Assembly: GCF_000007705.1 (NCBI RefSeq)
Contig: NC_005085.1
Location: forward strand, 248,001 to 312,000
Direction: 5' to 3'
Origin: Chromobacterium violaceum ATCC 12472
GTDB taxonomy: Bacteria; Pseudomonadota; Gammaproteobacteria; Burkholderiales; Chromobacteriaceae
Length of the DNA: 64,000 bases
The notes below the pieces were generated by a model, which saw only the letters and a program-made list of their open reading frames with translations, was not told where the DNA came from and searched no databases. A program made the position numbers and the translations under genes. Below, piece after piece: positions 47,163 to 56,330 of the stretch (position 1 is its first letter; each line of letters begins with the position of its first letter).

Positions 47163-49067
47163 ATGAAACTTGCGCCGTTGTCCGCCTCCTTCGCCGCCGT
47201 GCTCGCCGCCTCCGCCTGGGCCGCCCCGGTCCAGCTGCGGGTGCTGGAAACCTCCGACGTCCACATGAACCTGTTGGCTTACGATTACTATCAGGACAAG
47301 CCGGTGGCCGACTTCGGCCTGGAACGCGCCGCCAGCCTGATCGCCGCCGCGCGCGCCGAGTCGCCCAACAGCCTGCTGATCGACAACGGCGACTTGCTGC
47401 AGGGCAGTCCGATGGGAGACCTGGTGGCGAAGGTCAAGCCATTGAAAGCCGGCGACACCCACCCGGCTTACAAGGCGCTCAACGCGCTGGGCTATGACGC
47501 CGGCAATCTCGGCAACCACGAATTCAACTACGGCCTGCCTTTCCTGCGGCAGTCGCTGAAAGGCGCGGCCTTTCCCTACGTCAACGCCAACGTGCTGGAC
47601 GCCGGGACTGGCCAGCCGCTGTTCACGCCTTATGTCTTGCTCAAGCGCGAGGTGAAGGACGCCGAGGGCCAGACCCACGCGTTGAGCGTGGGCGTGATCG
47701 GCTTCGCGCCGCCGCAGATCCTGCAATGGGACAAGAACAATCTGCAGGGCAAGGTCACGGTGCGGGACATCCTGGAAACCGCGCGCGACTACGTCCCCAA
47801 GATGCGCGCCGCCGGCGCCGACGTGGTGATCGCGGTGCCGCATTCCGGTTTCGAGAAAGGCGAGCTGCCGCGTTTCGCCGAGAACGCCGTGTCCGGCCTG
47901 GCCGAGGTGCCGGGCATCGACGCCATCCTGTTCGGCCATGCCCACGCCGAGTTTCCTTCCCAGGCCTTCGCCGGCTACCCCAAGGTGGATGTGAAGGCCG
48001 GCACCATCAATGGCGTGCCGGCGGCGATGCCGGGCCGCTGGGGCGACCACCTTGGCGTGATCGACCTGACGCTGGAGCAGGCGGACGGCAAGTGGCGGGT
48101 GGTGGACAAGCGGGCGTCGCTCAGGCCCATTTTCGACAAGCAGGCCAAAAAGCCGCTGGTCGACGCCGATCCGCGCATCAAGGCGCTGGTGGGCGCCGAG
48201 CACCAGGCGACGCTGGATTACGTGCGCGGCGAGGTGGCCGCGACCCGCCGGCCGATCTACAGCTATTTCGCCCAGGTAGCCGACGATCCGTCGGTGGCCA
48301 TCGTCGCCGAAGCGCAGCGCTGGTACATGCAGCGGGCGTTGCAGGGCACCGAATACGAGAAGCTGCCCATCCTGTCCGCCGCCGCGCCGTTCAAGGCCGG
48401 CGGCCGCCAGGGCTGGAACTACTACACCGACATCCCGGCCGGCAAGCTGGCCATCCGCAACCTGGCCGACCTCTACATCTACCCCAACACCATCAAGGCG
48501 GTGAAGATCACCGGCGCCGACGTGCGCGAGTGGCTGGAGATGTCGGCCGGCCAGTTCCGGCGCATCGATCCCAAGGGCCCGGCGGCGCAGGAACTGATCA
48601 ATCCGGACTTCCGCTCTTACAATTTCGACAGCCTGTACGGCGTCAGCTACCAGATCGACGTCACGCAGGCCGCCCGTTACGACGGGGACGGCAAGCTCGT
48701 CGCGCCGGACAGCCGCCGCATCGTCAACCTGACCTTCAACGGCAAGCCGATCGACCCCGCGCAGCGCTTCGTCGTGGTGACCAACAATTACCGCGCCAGC
48801 GGCGGCGGCAACTTCCCCGGCATCAGCGCCGACAAGATCGTGGTGGACGCGCCGGATGAGAACCGCGCCGCGCTGGCCGGCTATCTCGCCAGCAAGAAGG
48901 TGATCGATCTGGGCCAGAGCCGGAACTGGCGCGTGCTGCCTGTGGCCGGCGTCGGCCTGCGCTTCACCACCGGCGCCGGGGCGCTGCGCTATTTGCCGGA
49001 GCAGAAGCAGTTCAAGCTGGTGCAGGAAAACGGAGACGGCTCGGCGACGCTGGAGCTGGCGGAGTAA
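47163..49067 (+). CDS. cpdB: periplasmic 2',3'-cyclic-nucleotide 2'-phosphodiesterase / 3'-nucleotidase
   Basis: 634 aa. The signal peptide ends at AWA-AP (about 21). Metallophosphatase domain: RVLETSDVHMNL, LLIDNGDLLQGSPMGD, NLGNHEFNYG, AVPHSGFE and LFGHAHAEFP. The C-terminal nucleotide-binding 5'-nucleotidase domain includes NLYIYPNT-like (here DLYIYPNTIKAVKITG) and NNYRASGGGNFPG. It turns 2',3'-cyclic nucleotides into nucleosides and phosphate in the periplasm. The ribosome site (AAGG) is distant from the ATG. Confidence 0.95.
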   Translation: MKLAPLSASFAAVLAASAWAAPVQLRVLETSDVHMNLLAYDYYQDKPVADFGLERAASLIAAARAESPNSLLIDNGDLLQGSPMGDLVAKVKPLKAGDTHPAYKALNALGYDAGNLGNHEFNYGLPFLRQSLKGAAFPYVNANVLDAGTGQPLFTPYVLLKREVKDAEGQTHALSVGVIGFAPPQILQWDKNNLQGKVTVRDILETARDYVPKMRAAGADVVIAVPHSGFEKGELPRFAENAVSGLAEVPGIDAILFGHAHAEFPSQAFAGYPKVDVKAGTINGVPAAMPGRWGDHLGVIDLTLEQADGKWRVVDKRASLRPIFDKQAKKPLVDADPRIKALVGAEHQATLDYVRGEVAATRRPIYSYFAQVADDPSVAIVAEAQRWYMQRALQGTEYEKLPILSAAAPFKAGGRQGWNYYTDIPAGKLAIRNLADLYIYPNTIKAVKITGADVREWLEMSAGQFRRIDPKGPAAQELINPDFRSYNFDSLYGVSYQIDVTQAARYDGDGKLVAPDSRRIVNLTFNGKPIDPAQRFVVVTNNYRASGGGNFPGISADKIVVDAPDENRAALAGYLASKKVIDLGQSRNWRVLPVAGVGLRFTTGAGALRYLPEQKQFKLVQENGDGSATLELAE

Positions 49068-49120
49068 GGTGGGTGCGCCGCCGGATGGTTTTCCCGGAGC
49101 CGGCGGCGCCAAACGACAGA

Positions 49121-49136
49121 GGTTCCACGTGGAACA
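49121..49136. promoter_or_regulatory. parS-like ParB binding site B
   Basis: GGTTCCACGTGGAACA contains the perfect core GTTCCACGTGGAAC. It lies in the gap between cpdB and the MazG-like gene. Confidence 0.75.
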
Positions 49137-49146
49137 GGGATGCCCG

Positions 49147-49479
49147 ATGAACGAAGAGAAACTGATCGATACCCGCGGCCTGACGGCGGCGTTGCAGCGC
49201 TTCGCCGACGAGCGCGGCTGGAACCGCCACCACACGCCGCGCAACCTGTTGCTGGCCCTGGTGGGCGAAGTGGGCGAGCTGGCGGAGATCTTCCAGTGGC
49301 TGGACGACGACGCGGCGGCGCGGCTGCGCGAAGACCCGGCCCAGTTCACCCACCTGCAGGAAGAGATCGCCGACGTGCTGTTGTATCTGACCCGGCTGGC
49401 GATGGTGACCGGCGTGGATCTGGATGCGGCGGTTCGGGATAAGATGGTCAAGAATGCAATAAAATATCCGGCGCCTTGA
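49147..49479 (+). CDS. MazG-like nucleotide pyrophosphohydrolase
   Basis: 110 aa from the ATG at 49147; 26 more codons are open upstream across the parS-like site. The metal-binding Glu/Asp sets are ALVGEVGELAEIFQW and LQEEIADVLLYLTRLA. This short type resembles RS21-C6/dCTPase and cleans up modified or excess (d)NTPs. Confidence 0.9.
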   Translation: MNEEKLIDTRGLTAALQRFADERGWNRHHTPRNLLLALVGEVGELAEIFQWLDDDAAARLREDPAQFTHLQEEIADVLLYLTRLAMVTGVDLDAAVRDKMVKNAIKYPAP

Positions 49480-49528
49480 CCCTTACGCTATAGTGGCCAT
49501 GAATGGCCCGGCGGCAAGGAAGCGGTGG

Positions 49529-50263
49529 ATGAGCGCAACGGAACGGCAGCTGCAGTACCTGCGACAACTGGTGGACGGCGCGCGGCGCATCGCGGTGCTG
49601 ACCGGCGCCGGCATGAGCACCGAGTCCGGCATTCCCGACTTCCGCTCCGCCGACGGCTTGTGGTCCAGGGACATGAGCCTGACCGACGCGGTGTCGGTAG
49701 ACTATTTCCGGCGCGATCCCGCCGCTTTCTGGCGCGCCTTCCGCGACATCTTCCACATCAAGCTGGTCGGCGATTACCAGCCCAATGACGGCCACCGTTT
49801 CCTCGCCGCGCTGGAGGCGTCCGGCAAGGAAGTCACCATCCTCACCCAGAATATCGACGGCCTGCACGGCCGCGCCGGCAGCCGCCGCGTGCTGGAGCTG
49901 CACGGCACGCTGCTGACCGCCAGCTGTCCGGACTGCCGCTCGCCGCACCCGCTGGACTACGTACAGCGGCACGAGCTGCCGGCCTGCCGCCGCTGCGGCG
50001 CCGCGTTGAAGCCCGACGTGGTGCTGTACGGCGAGGCGGTACCGCTGATCGACGTCGCTTTCCAGGCGGCGTTGAACGCCGAACTGCTGCTGGTGATGGG
50101 TTCGTCGCTGGAAGTGTCGCCGGTCAACCTGATCCCGGTGGAGGCGGCGCGGGCCGGCATCCCCTGCGCGCTGATCAACTACACGCCCACCCGCTTCGAC
50201 GCCCTGTTCGATCTGTGCATCCAGGCCGGCATCGGCGACACCTGCCGCCAGCTGCGCGCCTGA
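49529..50263 (+). CDS. Sir2-family NAD-dependent protein deacylase
   Basis: 244 aa from the ATG at 49529, with AAGGA 8 nt upstream. NAD motif GAGMSTESGIPDFRS, TQNIDGLH, catalytic His in ELHG (H125), and a zinc ribbon of four Cys (C133, C136, C153, C156). It removes acyl groups from lysine, using NAD. It is not next to an acetyltransferase or acs gene. Confidence 0.94.
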   Translation: MSATERQLQYLRQLVDGARRIAVLTGAGMSTESGIPDFRSADGLWSRDMSLTDAVSVDYFRRDPAAFWRAFRDIFHIKLVGDYQPNDGHRFLAALEASGKEVTILTQNIDGLHGRAGSRRVLELHGTLLTASCPDCRSPHPLDYVQRHELPACRRCGAALKPDVVLYGEAVPLIDVAFQAALNAELLLVMGSSLEVSPVNLIPVEAARAGIPCALINYTPTRFDALFDLCIQAGIGDTCRQLRA

Positions 50264-50338
50264 TCCCGCTGGCACCGAGCCGGGCCAGCGCCTATCTTGA
50301 GAAGGCCGCCGTTCGCGGCAATTCAAGGGGAATAGGCA

Positions 50339-51142
50339 ATGGATCGCATCAACTGGAATCACTGGCTGGACCTGGCGGCGAACTTCGCCGGCAATATCGT
50401 CGCCGCCATCCTGCTGTGGCTGATCGGCCGCTGGCTGATCGGCCTGTCCACCCGGATGCTGGACGAGCAGCTGAGCGCGCGCCAGCTGGACCCGACGCTG
50501 CGCCGTTACGCGCATTCCTTCCTGTCGGTGACGCTGACCGTAGTGCTGGTGATCGGCATTCTCGGTTTCTTCGGCGTGCAGACCACCACCTTCGCCGCGG
50601 TGATCGCCGCCGCCGGCGTCGCCGTCGGCATGGCCTGGAGCGGCCTGCTGGCCAATTTCGCCGCCGGCATCTTCCTGGTGGTGCTCAGGCCCTTCAAGGT
50701 GGGCGACGTGGTGCTGGTGGCCGGCATCGCCGGCCAGGTGCGCGAGATCGGCCTGTTCGCCACCACGCTGGACACGCCTGACGGCGTGCAGACGCTGGTC
50801 GGCAACAACAAGATCTTCTCCGACACCATCCAGAACTACAGCGCCAACGCGATGCGGCGCGTCGATCTGAAGGCGCAGCTGGCCAGCAGCGCCGACCACG
50901 CCCAGGCGATACGTCTGCTGCAGGATGCGATCGGGCGCATTCCCAATGTGCTCGCCGCGCCGGCGCCGGACGTGGGCCTGCTGGAATCCACCGCGCTGGG
51001 CCCGGTGCTGGCGGTGCGGCCCTACTGCGCGCCCGAACATTACTGGCAAGTGTATTTCGACGCCAACCGGGCGATCCGGGAAACGCTGGGCGCGGCCGGT
51101 TTCCCGACGCCGGAGCAGGCGATGGTGGTGCGCCAGGGCTGA
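50339..51142 (+). CDS. small-conductance mechanosensitive channel (MscS family)
   Basis: 267 aa. Three membrane helices: about 18-38, 58-80 and the pore-lining TM3 (GVAVGMAWSGLLANFAAG), followed by the beta domain starting LRPFKVGDVV and the cytoplasmic cage. It releases solutes on osmotic downshock. GGGGAATAGG precedes the ATG. Confidence 0.93.
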   Translation: MDRINWNHWLDLAANFAGNIVAAILLWLIGRWLIGLSTRMLDEQLSARQLDPTLRRYAHSFLSVTLTVVLVIGILGFFGVQTTTFAAVIAAAGVAVGMAWSGLLANFAAGIFLVVLRPFKVGDVVLVAGIAGQVREIGLFATTLDTPDGVQTLVGNNKIFSDTIQNYSANAMRRVDLKAQLASSADHAQAIRLLQDAIGRIPNVLAAPAPDVGLLESTALGPVLAVRPYCAPEHYWQVYFDANRAIRETLGAAGFPTPEQAMVVRQG

Positions 51143-51252
51143 TCTCTTTCCCTTCCCGCCTTGAGCCATTTTTACAAGCCCGGCAGCGGCGCTTGCCTTT
51201 AAATGCGCTGGCATGCCGTGCGATCGGCGCGGCGGAAACAGGAGGGAAGGCG

Positions 51253-51978
51253 ATGAAGATAGGCGTATTGAACGCCGGACTGCGCCAGTTCGCGGCCGAG
51301 TTCGGCGAGCGGGCGGCGCGGGCCGGGCGCGGTCTGGCCGGCATGTTTCGCCGGGCGGCGAATGTGGCGGAAGCGGCGCCGCGCCGTTCCGCGGCGGCGA
51401 TCGAGCAGGGCTGGCAGCGGTTTTCTGCCCGCTTTCTTGGCGCCCGCGGCGCGGATAAGCCCGCGCCGACTACGTTGACGCGGGGCGGGGCGGCGCGGTC
51501 GCCGCTGAGCCCGGGCGACGTCAAGGCGATGATACGGTCGCGGCTAGACAGCCTGCGGGACGGCATGGCCGACCCGGTCTATCGCCGGCAGGCGCTGGAA
51601 TCCACTTACGCGACGATCTACAGCGAGGCCAAGCAGGCCTTCTATCGCGCCAACGGCGGCAAGATGCCGGAAGGCTATCTGCGCGAACTGGGCGAGGCGG
51701 CGCGCGCGGCTGGCCTGCCGGGCGAGAACAAGCACGGCGTCTTCATCCCTTCCGGCGACGGCGCCAGCCCCTTCGTCAATTACCTGCTGATCCCGGTGCA
51801 GAAGGAATTCGGCCACCGTTTGCGCAACGAGTCGCAGCAGCGGCTGTTCCGCGACTTCGCCCGCCAGCTGTCGATGGAGCTGGTGGCGCCGCACGCCGCC
51901 GAGCGCGGATGGGAGCCGCCGGCCGCCTTCGCCGCCAGGCTGGAGGCGGTCGGCCGACCGTGGCTGGCGCAAGCCTGA
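51253..51978 (+). CDS. uncharacterised soluble protein
   Basis: 241 aa from the ATG at 51253, with GGAGGG upstream. I do not recognise a family. Residues 1-100 are low-complexity, Ala/Arg-rich amphipathic helix (RQFAAEFGERAARAGRGLAG) with no Sec signal. Residues 105-235 look folded, with YATIYSEAKQAFYRANGGK and ENKHGVFIPSGDG. The disordered basic N-terminus and lone position are compatible with a secreted effector, but nothing proves it. It is convergent with the SDR gene (4 bp between stops). Confidence 0.6.
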   Translation: MKIGVLNAGLRQFAAEFGERAARAGRGLAGMFRRAANVAEAAPRRSAAAIEQGWQRFSARFLGARGADKPAPTTLTRGGAARSPLSPGDVKAMIRSRLDSLRDGMADPVYRRQALESTYATIYSEAKQAFYRANGGKMPEGYLRELGEAARAAGLPGENKHGVFIPSGDGASPFVNYLLIPVQKEFGHRLRNESQQRLFRDFARQLSMELVAPHAAERGWEPPAAFAARLEAVGRPWLAQA

Positions 51979-51982
51979 CCGT

Positions 51983-52600
51983 TCAATCCAGCCGGCCCAG
52001 CCGGTAAGTCTGGCCGGTTTGCGCGCCTTCTATGCTCAGGCTGTAGGCGCGCGCCACCTGGCGCGCCTCCACCAGCGGCACGCCGCGGAACAGCGGCCCG
52101 TATTCCGCTTCCGACTCCGCCAGCAGCAGCGGGCTGACCAGGTTGATGCGCAGCCGGCGCGGCAGTTCGACCGCGGCGGCGTTGACGAAACCCTCCAGCG
52201 CGGCGTTGGCCATGTAGACGTTGCTCAGCAGCGGCACGATGGCCTGCGGCTGCCAGGCGCCGCCCACCAGCGTGAACGAGCCCCCGTCGGCCACCTTGTC
52301 CAGCCCGCGCAGCACCAGGTTGACCTGGCCCATCAGCTTGGCATCCAGGCCGACGCGGTAGCGCTCGGCGTTCATCTCGGCCAGCGGCCCGACATGGCCG
52401 TTGCGCCCGCCGGTGGCCACCGCCACCGCGTCCAGCCGGGGCAGCTGCCGGTACATGGCGGCGATGCTTTGCTCGTCCTCGATGTCCACCCGCACGTCGC
52501 CGTGATGGCGGCCGGCGGCGATGATTTCGTGGCGGCCGGACAGCTCGGCGGCGATGGCGCGGCCGATGTTGCCGCTGCCGCCTATCAGCAGAATCTTCAT
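51983..52600 (-). CDS. short-chain dehydrogenase-like protein with atypical active site
   Basis: 205 aa. N-terminal Rossmann motif LLIGGSGNIGRAIAAEL. The usual catalytic Y-x-x-x-K is replaced by YMANA (Ala in place of Lys) within NVYMANAALEGFVNAAAVEL, so the standard mechanism is unlikely. AAGGAAG precedes the ATG. It is divergent from the LysR gene at 52695. Confidence 0.8.
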   Translation of the reverse strand: MKILLIGGSGNIGRAIAAELSGRHEIIAAGRHHGDVRVDIEDEQSIAAMYRQLPRLDAVAVATGGRNGHVGPLAEMNAERYRVGLDAKLMGQVNLVLRGLDKVADGGSFTLVGGAWQPQAIVPLLSNVYMANAALEGFVNAAAVELPRRLRINLVSPLLLAESEAEYGPLFRGVPLVEARQVARAYSLSIEGAQTGQTYRLGRLD

Positions 52601-52694
52601 ATCGTCTTCCTTGCAGCTTGAGTGGGGGAATCGTCAGCTTAGGCGCGCGCGCGGCTTGGAAAAACCGGGCAAACGTGGAAGTATTGGAACCGAT

Positions 52695-53613
52695 ATGGAA
52701 ACAATCGAACCCTCGTCCGAACTGGCGCTGGTCTTCCTCGAAGTGGCGGAGGCCGGCAGCATCACCGCCGCCGCGGAGCGGCTGGCCACGTCCAAGTCGC
52801 AGGTCAGCAAGCAGCTGAGCCGGCTGGAGGCGCTGTTGGGCGCGCAGCTGCTGTTCCGCAGCACCCGCAAGCTGACGCTGACCGAGGCCGGCCACGCCTA
52901 TCTCGGCTACTGCCGCCGCTTGCGCGCGCTGCTGCGGGAATCGGCCGCGGCGGTGCGCGGCCTGAGCGGCGACGCGCACGGCACGGTGAGGCTGACCGTG
53001 CCGCAGATGTTCGCCGGCGCGTTCGGCGCCGAGCTATTGTTGGCTTTTCATCAACAGTATCCGCGCATCTCGGTGGCGCTGGACGTCAGCGTGGCCGAGC
53101 GCGACCTGGAGGAGGAGGGCTTCGACCTGGCCATCCGCTCCAGCCGGGAGCTGCCGCCGCAGCTGGTGGCGCGCCAGCTGTTCCTGACCCGCGACTGGGT
53201 GGTGGCGGCGCCGGCGCTGCTGGCCGAGCGCGGCGCGCCGGCCGAGCCGGCCGATCTGGCGCGGCTGCCCTGCGTGGTGCACAGCCGCTACCACGGCGGG
53301 GCGCGCTGGCGTTTCGAGCGGGACGGGCGCTGAAGAGGTGGAGGTGGCGCATTGGCTGCAGGTCGGCGATTACAGCCTGAACCGCAAGCTGGCCGAGGCC
53401 GGCGCCGGTTTCGCGCGGCTGCCGGATTTCGTCGCCGGCGCCGCCTTGCTGGGCGGCAGGCTGGTCAGGGTGCTGGCCGGCTGGGAGACGCCGGCGCGGC
53501 CGGTCTATCTCGTCTATCCGAAGAAAACGCCGCAGCCGGCCAAGTCCCGGGCGCTGATCGATTTCTGCGCCGAGTGGTTCGCCGGCCAGGCTTCGCCGCC
53601 AGGCCGGCGCTGA
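52695..53613 (+). pseudogene. LysR-family regulator disrupted by a frameshift
   Basis: The first frame (52695-53333, 212 codons) gives a normal LysR HTH (FLEVAEAGSITAAAERLATS) and half the effector domain, then stops with RFERDGR. The +1 frame immediately continues AEEVEVAHWLQVGDYSLNRK and runs to 53613 with the rest of a LysR effector domain (ARLPDFVAGAALLGGRLVRVL). Removing one G from the GGG before 53330 joins the frames as DGAEEVEV. So a one-base insertion (or a sequencing error) splits the gene. An intact protein would be about 305 aa and is the likely regulator of the divergent SDR-like gene. Confidence 0.8.
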
Positions 53614-53637
53614 GGGCGCCGGCCTGGTTGGAGACGC

Positions 53638-56268
53638 TCAGCGGCGCGACAGTTCGTCCGGACTCGCCGGCTTCAGCCGCGGCGGGCCGGACAGCGCCCG
53701 CAGGAAGGCTTGCAGCGCCTGTTTTTCCGCCTCGCCGAGGCCAAGCGGCTTGAGCAGCGGCGAAGGCTTGGGCTGGGTGTATTTGTCCAAGCCGGCCGCG
53801 GCCACCTCGTTGCCCCCGTTGTTGTAGAACTCCAGCACGCCGCTGCCGTCGTCGGTGAACAGCGGCATGTCGCCGTTGTGCATGTAGCCGCCGGTGTACA
53901 GCAGCTCGCGCAGGCCCGGCGTGCGGAAGGCGCCCATGTCCTCGGCGCGGCCGGTGACCGCGCCGCGGCCCCGGTCCTCGCGGTCGCGGCCGATGAAGTG
54001 CAGGCCCAGGTTGTGGAAGCGCTGGTCGGACAATTCCGGCCCGTTGTGGCAGTTGAGGCAGCGCGCCTTGGTGCGGAACAGCTGCAGGCCCCACAGCGCC
54101 TGGTCGCTCAGGGCCTGCGCGTCCCCCTTCAGGAAACGGTCGAAGGCGCTGTCGCGGCTGATCAGCGTCCGCTCGAAGGTGGCCAGCGCCTGCGCCAGCC
54201 GTCCGCTGTCCACCGCGGCGTCGCCGAAGGCGGCGGCGAACAGCGGCGGGTATTCCGGCGCGGCGGCGATCTTGGCTACCGCCGCGGCCAGCGGCTGGTG
54301 CATCTCCAGCGGGTTGGCGATCGGGCCCAGCGCTTGTTGTTCCAGGCTGGCGGCGCGGCCGTCCCAGAACAGGCGGGCGAAGTAGCCGCTGTTGATCACC
54401 GTCGGCGCGTTGCGGCCGCCCAGCTGGCCGACATGGCCGGACGAGACTTCGCGGGGGTCGGCCCAGCCGTGGGCGGGGTCGTGGCAGCTGGCGCAGGCGA
54501 TGCGGTTGTTGCGCGACAGCCGGGCATCGAAGAACAGCTTTTCGCCCAGCGCCGCCTTGGCCGGCGTGTACGGATTGTCAGCCGGGAAGGGCATCGCCGG
54601 CAGCAGGCCCAGGTCGCGGAAACCGTTGCGGGCGTCGGCGTCCAGCGTCGGCGCCGGCCAATCCGGCTGCGCGGCCTGGCCGGGACGGTAGCGCAGGTAC
54701 TGCTGGCGCCAGCCGGCCAGCGTGGCGGCGTCGGGCGGCGCGTCGTCGCTGTCCGGCATCGGCGGTCTGGCCGGACGTTTGCTGATGGCCAGCAAGGCGG
54801 CGGCGCCGGCATCGGCGTATTGGCCGTCCGCGCGCAGGATGCGCGCCGTGCCGGCCTGGTCGCGGACCCAGATCGCCGTCGTCGCGGCGGCAGCGGGGAA
54901 GGCCGCGCGGAACGCGGCGTCGCCGGCCAGGCGCAGCTGCAGCCAGCGGCCGCCGTCGGCCGCGCTGGGCAGCGACCAGTCGCGTTGGCCGCACCAGGCC
55001 TGGGCATTGGCTTCACCGAGCGCGGCGGAGAGTTGTCCGGCCTGGATGTCGCGCGGCCGCGCCTGCCACAGCACCACGTTGAGGAAGGCGTCCGGGTGCT
55101 CGCCGTCGTCGACGCAGGCGGCGTCGGCGCCCGGCTTGGCCAGTTCGCCGCCGCGGTCCACCGGGATGTAGGGCGGAATCGTCTGCGGCAGGTCTTCCGG
55201 ATTGGGCGCGTCCGGCAGCGACGGGCCGCGCACCAGCCGGATCCGCGCCGGCATGCCGAGGCTCAGGCTGACGTGCGGCAGCGTGCGGTGGGTGTCGTCG
55301 AAGGCCACGGCCAGCGAGCCCCGGGCCTGGCGGCTGGTGGCGGTCCAGTAGAACGCCGGCTCGGCGTCGGGGAAGGCGTGGCGGTCTATCGCCGGCAGAT
55401 TGCGTTGCGGATCGCGCTGGCTCCAGTCGAGCAGCGTTTTCAGCTCGCGCTCGCTGGGCAGCCGCCAGTCGTCGTGGCCGCACAGCTGCTGCTGGTTGAC
55501 TGCGTCGACGTAGGTGACGGCCAGGCAGTCTTCCTGTCCCGGCTCGCACTGCGCCGGCTGTTCGGTTTCGCGGCTGGCGCTGGCGTAGTAGCTGTGCAGG
55601 CGGCTGCGCAGCCCGGTTTCCGCCTTCACTTCCCAGCTGAGTCCGGTCTGGCCGTCATCCATGCAGCCGGCGGTCTCGCCGGACGCGAGGGGATGGCCGT
55701 CGGCTGCGCCGCGGGCCTGGAAGCGGGCGGGGCGCTTGGGATCGAGCGCGGCCAGGCTCAACTGCAGATGGGCCTGGGCGTATTCGGCGCTGACCAGGCT
55801 GCGGCCGATGCCGAGCCGGTCGAGCAGGGCTTGGGCGTCGTCGATGTCGGCCAGCTTTTTCGGCTCCCGGAAACGGGCGGCGTCGGCCGGATCGATCTGG
55901 ATGCCGTTGGCCGGGTTGTCGTCCTGGTCCAGCGTCAGCAGCAGGCGGGCGATCTTCAGCGCGGCGGGATCGCCGGCGTCTCGCGCGCCGGCCAGGCTGA
56001 GCGGCGTCAGCACCTGGGCGCCCGCGGCGGCGCCGATTTCCAGCTTGCCGATCCGGAAGGCGACGGTTTCGCCAGCCTGGTACAGGAATTCGCCGGCGGC
56101 GGTGGTCTTGCCGGCGCGGGTCGGCGTTTCGTAATCCAGGCCGCTGACGGCGCTGTCGATGAAGCGGCCGGTTAGCGGCGCAGAGGATGCGGGGCCGCTG
56201 ACGCCGATGGCGTCGCCGCAGCCGGCGAGCAGCAGAACGGAAAGCAGAGGTGGTGCGAGGCGGTGCAT
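53638..56268 (-). CDS. lipoprotein fusing DUF1566-type domains to a di-heme peroxidase (MauG/CcpA-like)
   Basis: 876 aa from the ATG at 56268. Lipobox LAGC (C17). Residues 31-180: a domain with SGLDYETPTRAGKTTAAGEF, common in large exported proteins. Residues 200-350 and 385-500: two DUF1566/Lcl-type domains (CGHDDWRLPSERELKTLL; CGQRDWSLPSAADG). Residues 545-860: a di-heme cytochrome-c-peroxidase module with heme sites CASCH (592-596) and CLNCH (737-741) and the late GGYMHNGDMPLF. It acts at the membrane facing the periplasm and reduces peroxide or oxidises a protein partner. A Fur box directly precedes the start. In-frame codons upstream to 56697 lie inside the next gene's region and are rejected. 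Confidence 0.85.
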   Translation of the reverse strand: MHRLAPPLLSVLLLAGCGDAIGVSGPASSAPLTGRFIDSAVSGLDYETPTRAGKTTAAGEFLYQAGETVAFRIGKLEIGAAAGAQVLTPLSLAGARDAGDPAALKIARLLLTLDQDDNPANGIQIDPADAARFREPKKLADIDDAQALLDRLGIGRSLVSAEYAQAHLQLSLAALDPKRPARFQARGAADGHPLASGETAGCMDDGQTGLSWEVKAETGLRSRLHSYYASASRETEQPAQCEPGQEDCLAVTYVDAVNQQQLCGHDDWRLPSERELKTLLDWSQRDPQRNLPAIDRHAFPDAEPAFYWTATSRQARGSLAVAFDDTHRTLPHVSLSLGMPARIRLVRGPSLPDAPNPEDLPQTIPPYIPVDRGGELAKPGADAACVDDGEHPDAFLNVVLWQARPRDIQAGQLSAALGEANAQAWCGQRDWSLPSAADGGRWLQLRLAGDAAFRAAFPAAAATTAIWVRDQAGTARILRADGQYADAGAAALLAISKRPARPPMPDSDDAPPDAATLAGWRQQYLRYRPGQAAQPDWPAPTLDADARNGFRDLGLLPAMPFPADNPYTPAKAALGEKLFFDARLSRNNRIACASCHDPAHGWADPREVSSGHVGQLGGRNAPTVINSGYFARLFWDGRAASLEQQALGPIANPLEMHQPLAAAVAKIAAAPEYPPLFAAAFGDAAVDSGRLAQALATFERTLISRDSAFDRFLKGDAQALSDQALWGLQLFRTKARCLNCHNGPELSDQRFHNLGLHFIGRDREDRGRGAVTGRAEDMGAFRTPGLRELLYTGGYMHNGDMPLFTDDGSGVLEFYNNGGNEVAAAGLDKYTQPKPSPLLKPLGLGEAEKQALQAFLRALSGPPRLKPASPDELSRR

Positions 56269-56286
56269 GTAATGAGAATTATTATC
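56268..56286 (-). promoter_or_regulatory. Fur box at the start of the di-heme lipoprotein gene
   Basis: The - strand reads GATAATAATTCTCATTACA, 14 of 19 matches to the Fur consensus GATAATGATAATCATTATC. It directly abuts the ATG, so transcription probably starts within a few bases of it and the message is near-leaderless. Iron-dependent repression is predicted. Confidence 0.7.
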
Positions 56287-56330
56287 AAAATCCTCGATTA
56301 TGCACCGCCGGCCGCCTCCATCGCAAACGC

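Noticed and set aside
49470-49500. Promoter TTGACC/TATAGT before the sirtuin gene
   Set aside because: The two elements are only about 8 bp apart, far too close for a sigma70 promoter.
53710-56175. Long + strand frame opposite the di-heme lipoprotein
   Set aside because: Repetitive Arg/Gly/Ala/Val translation typical of antisense high-GC frames. The - strand has heme motifs, a lipobox and a Fur box.
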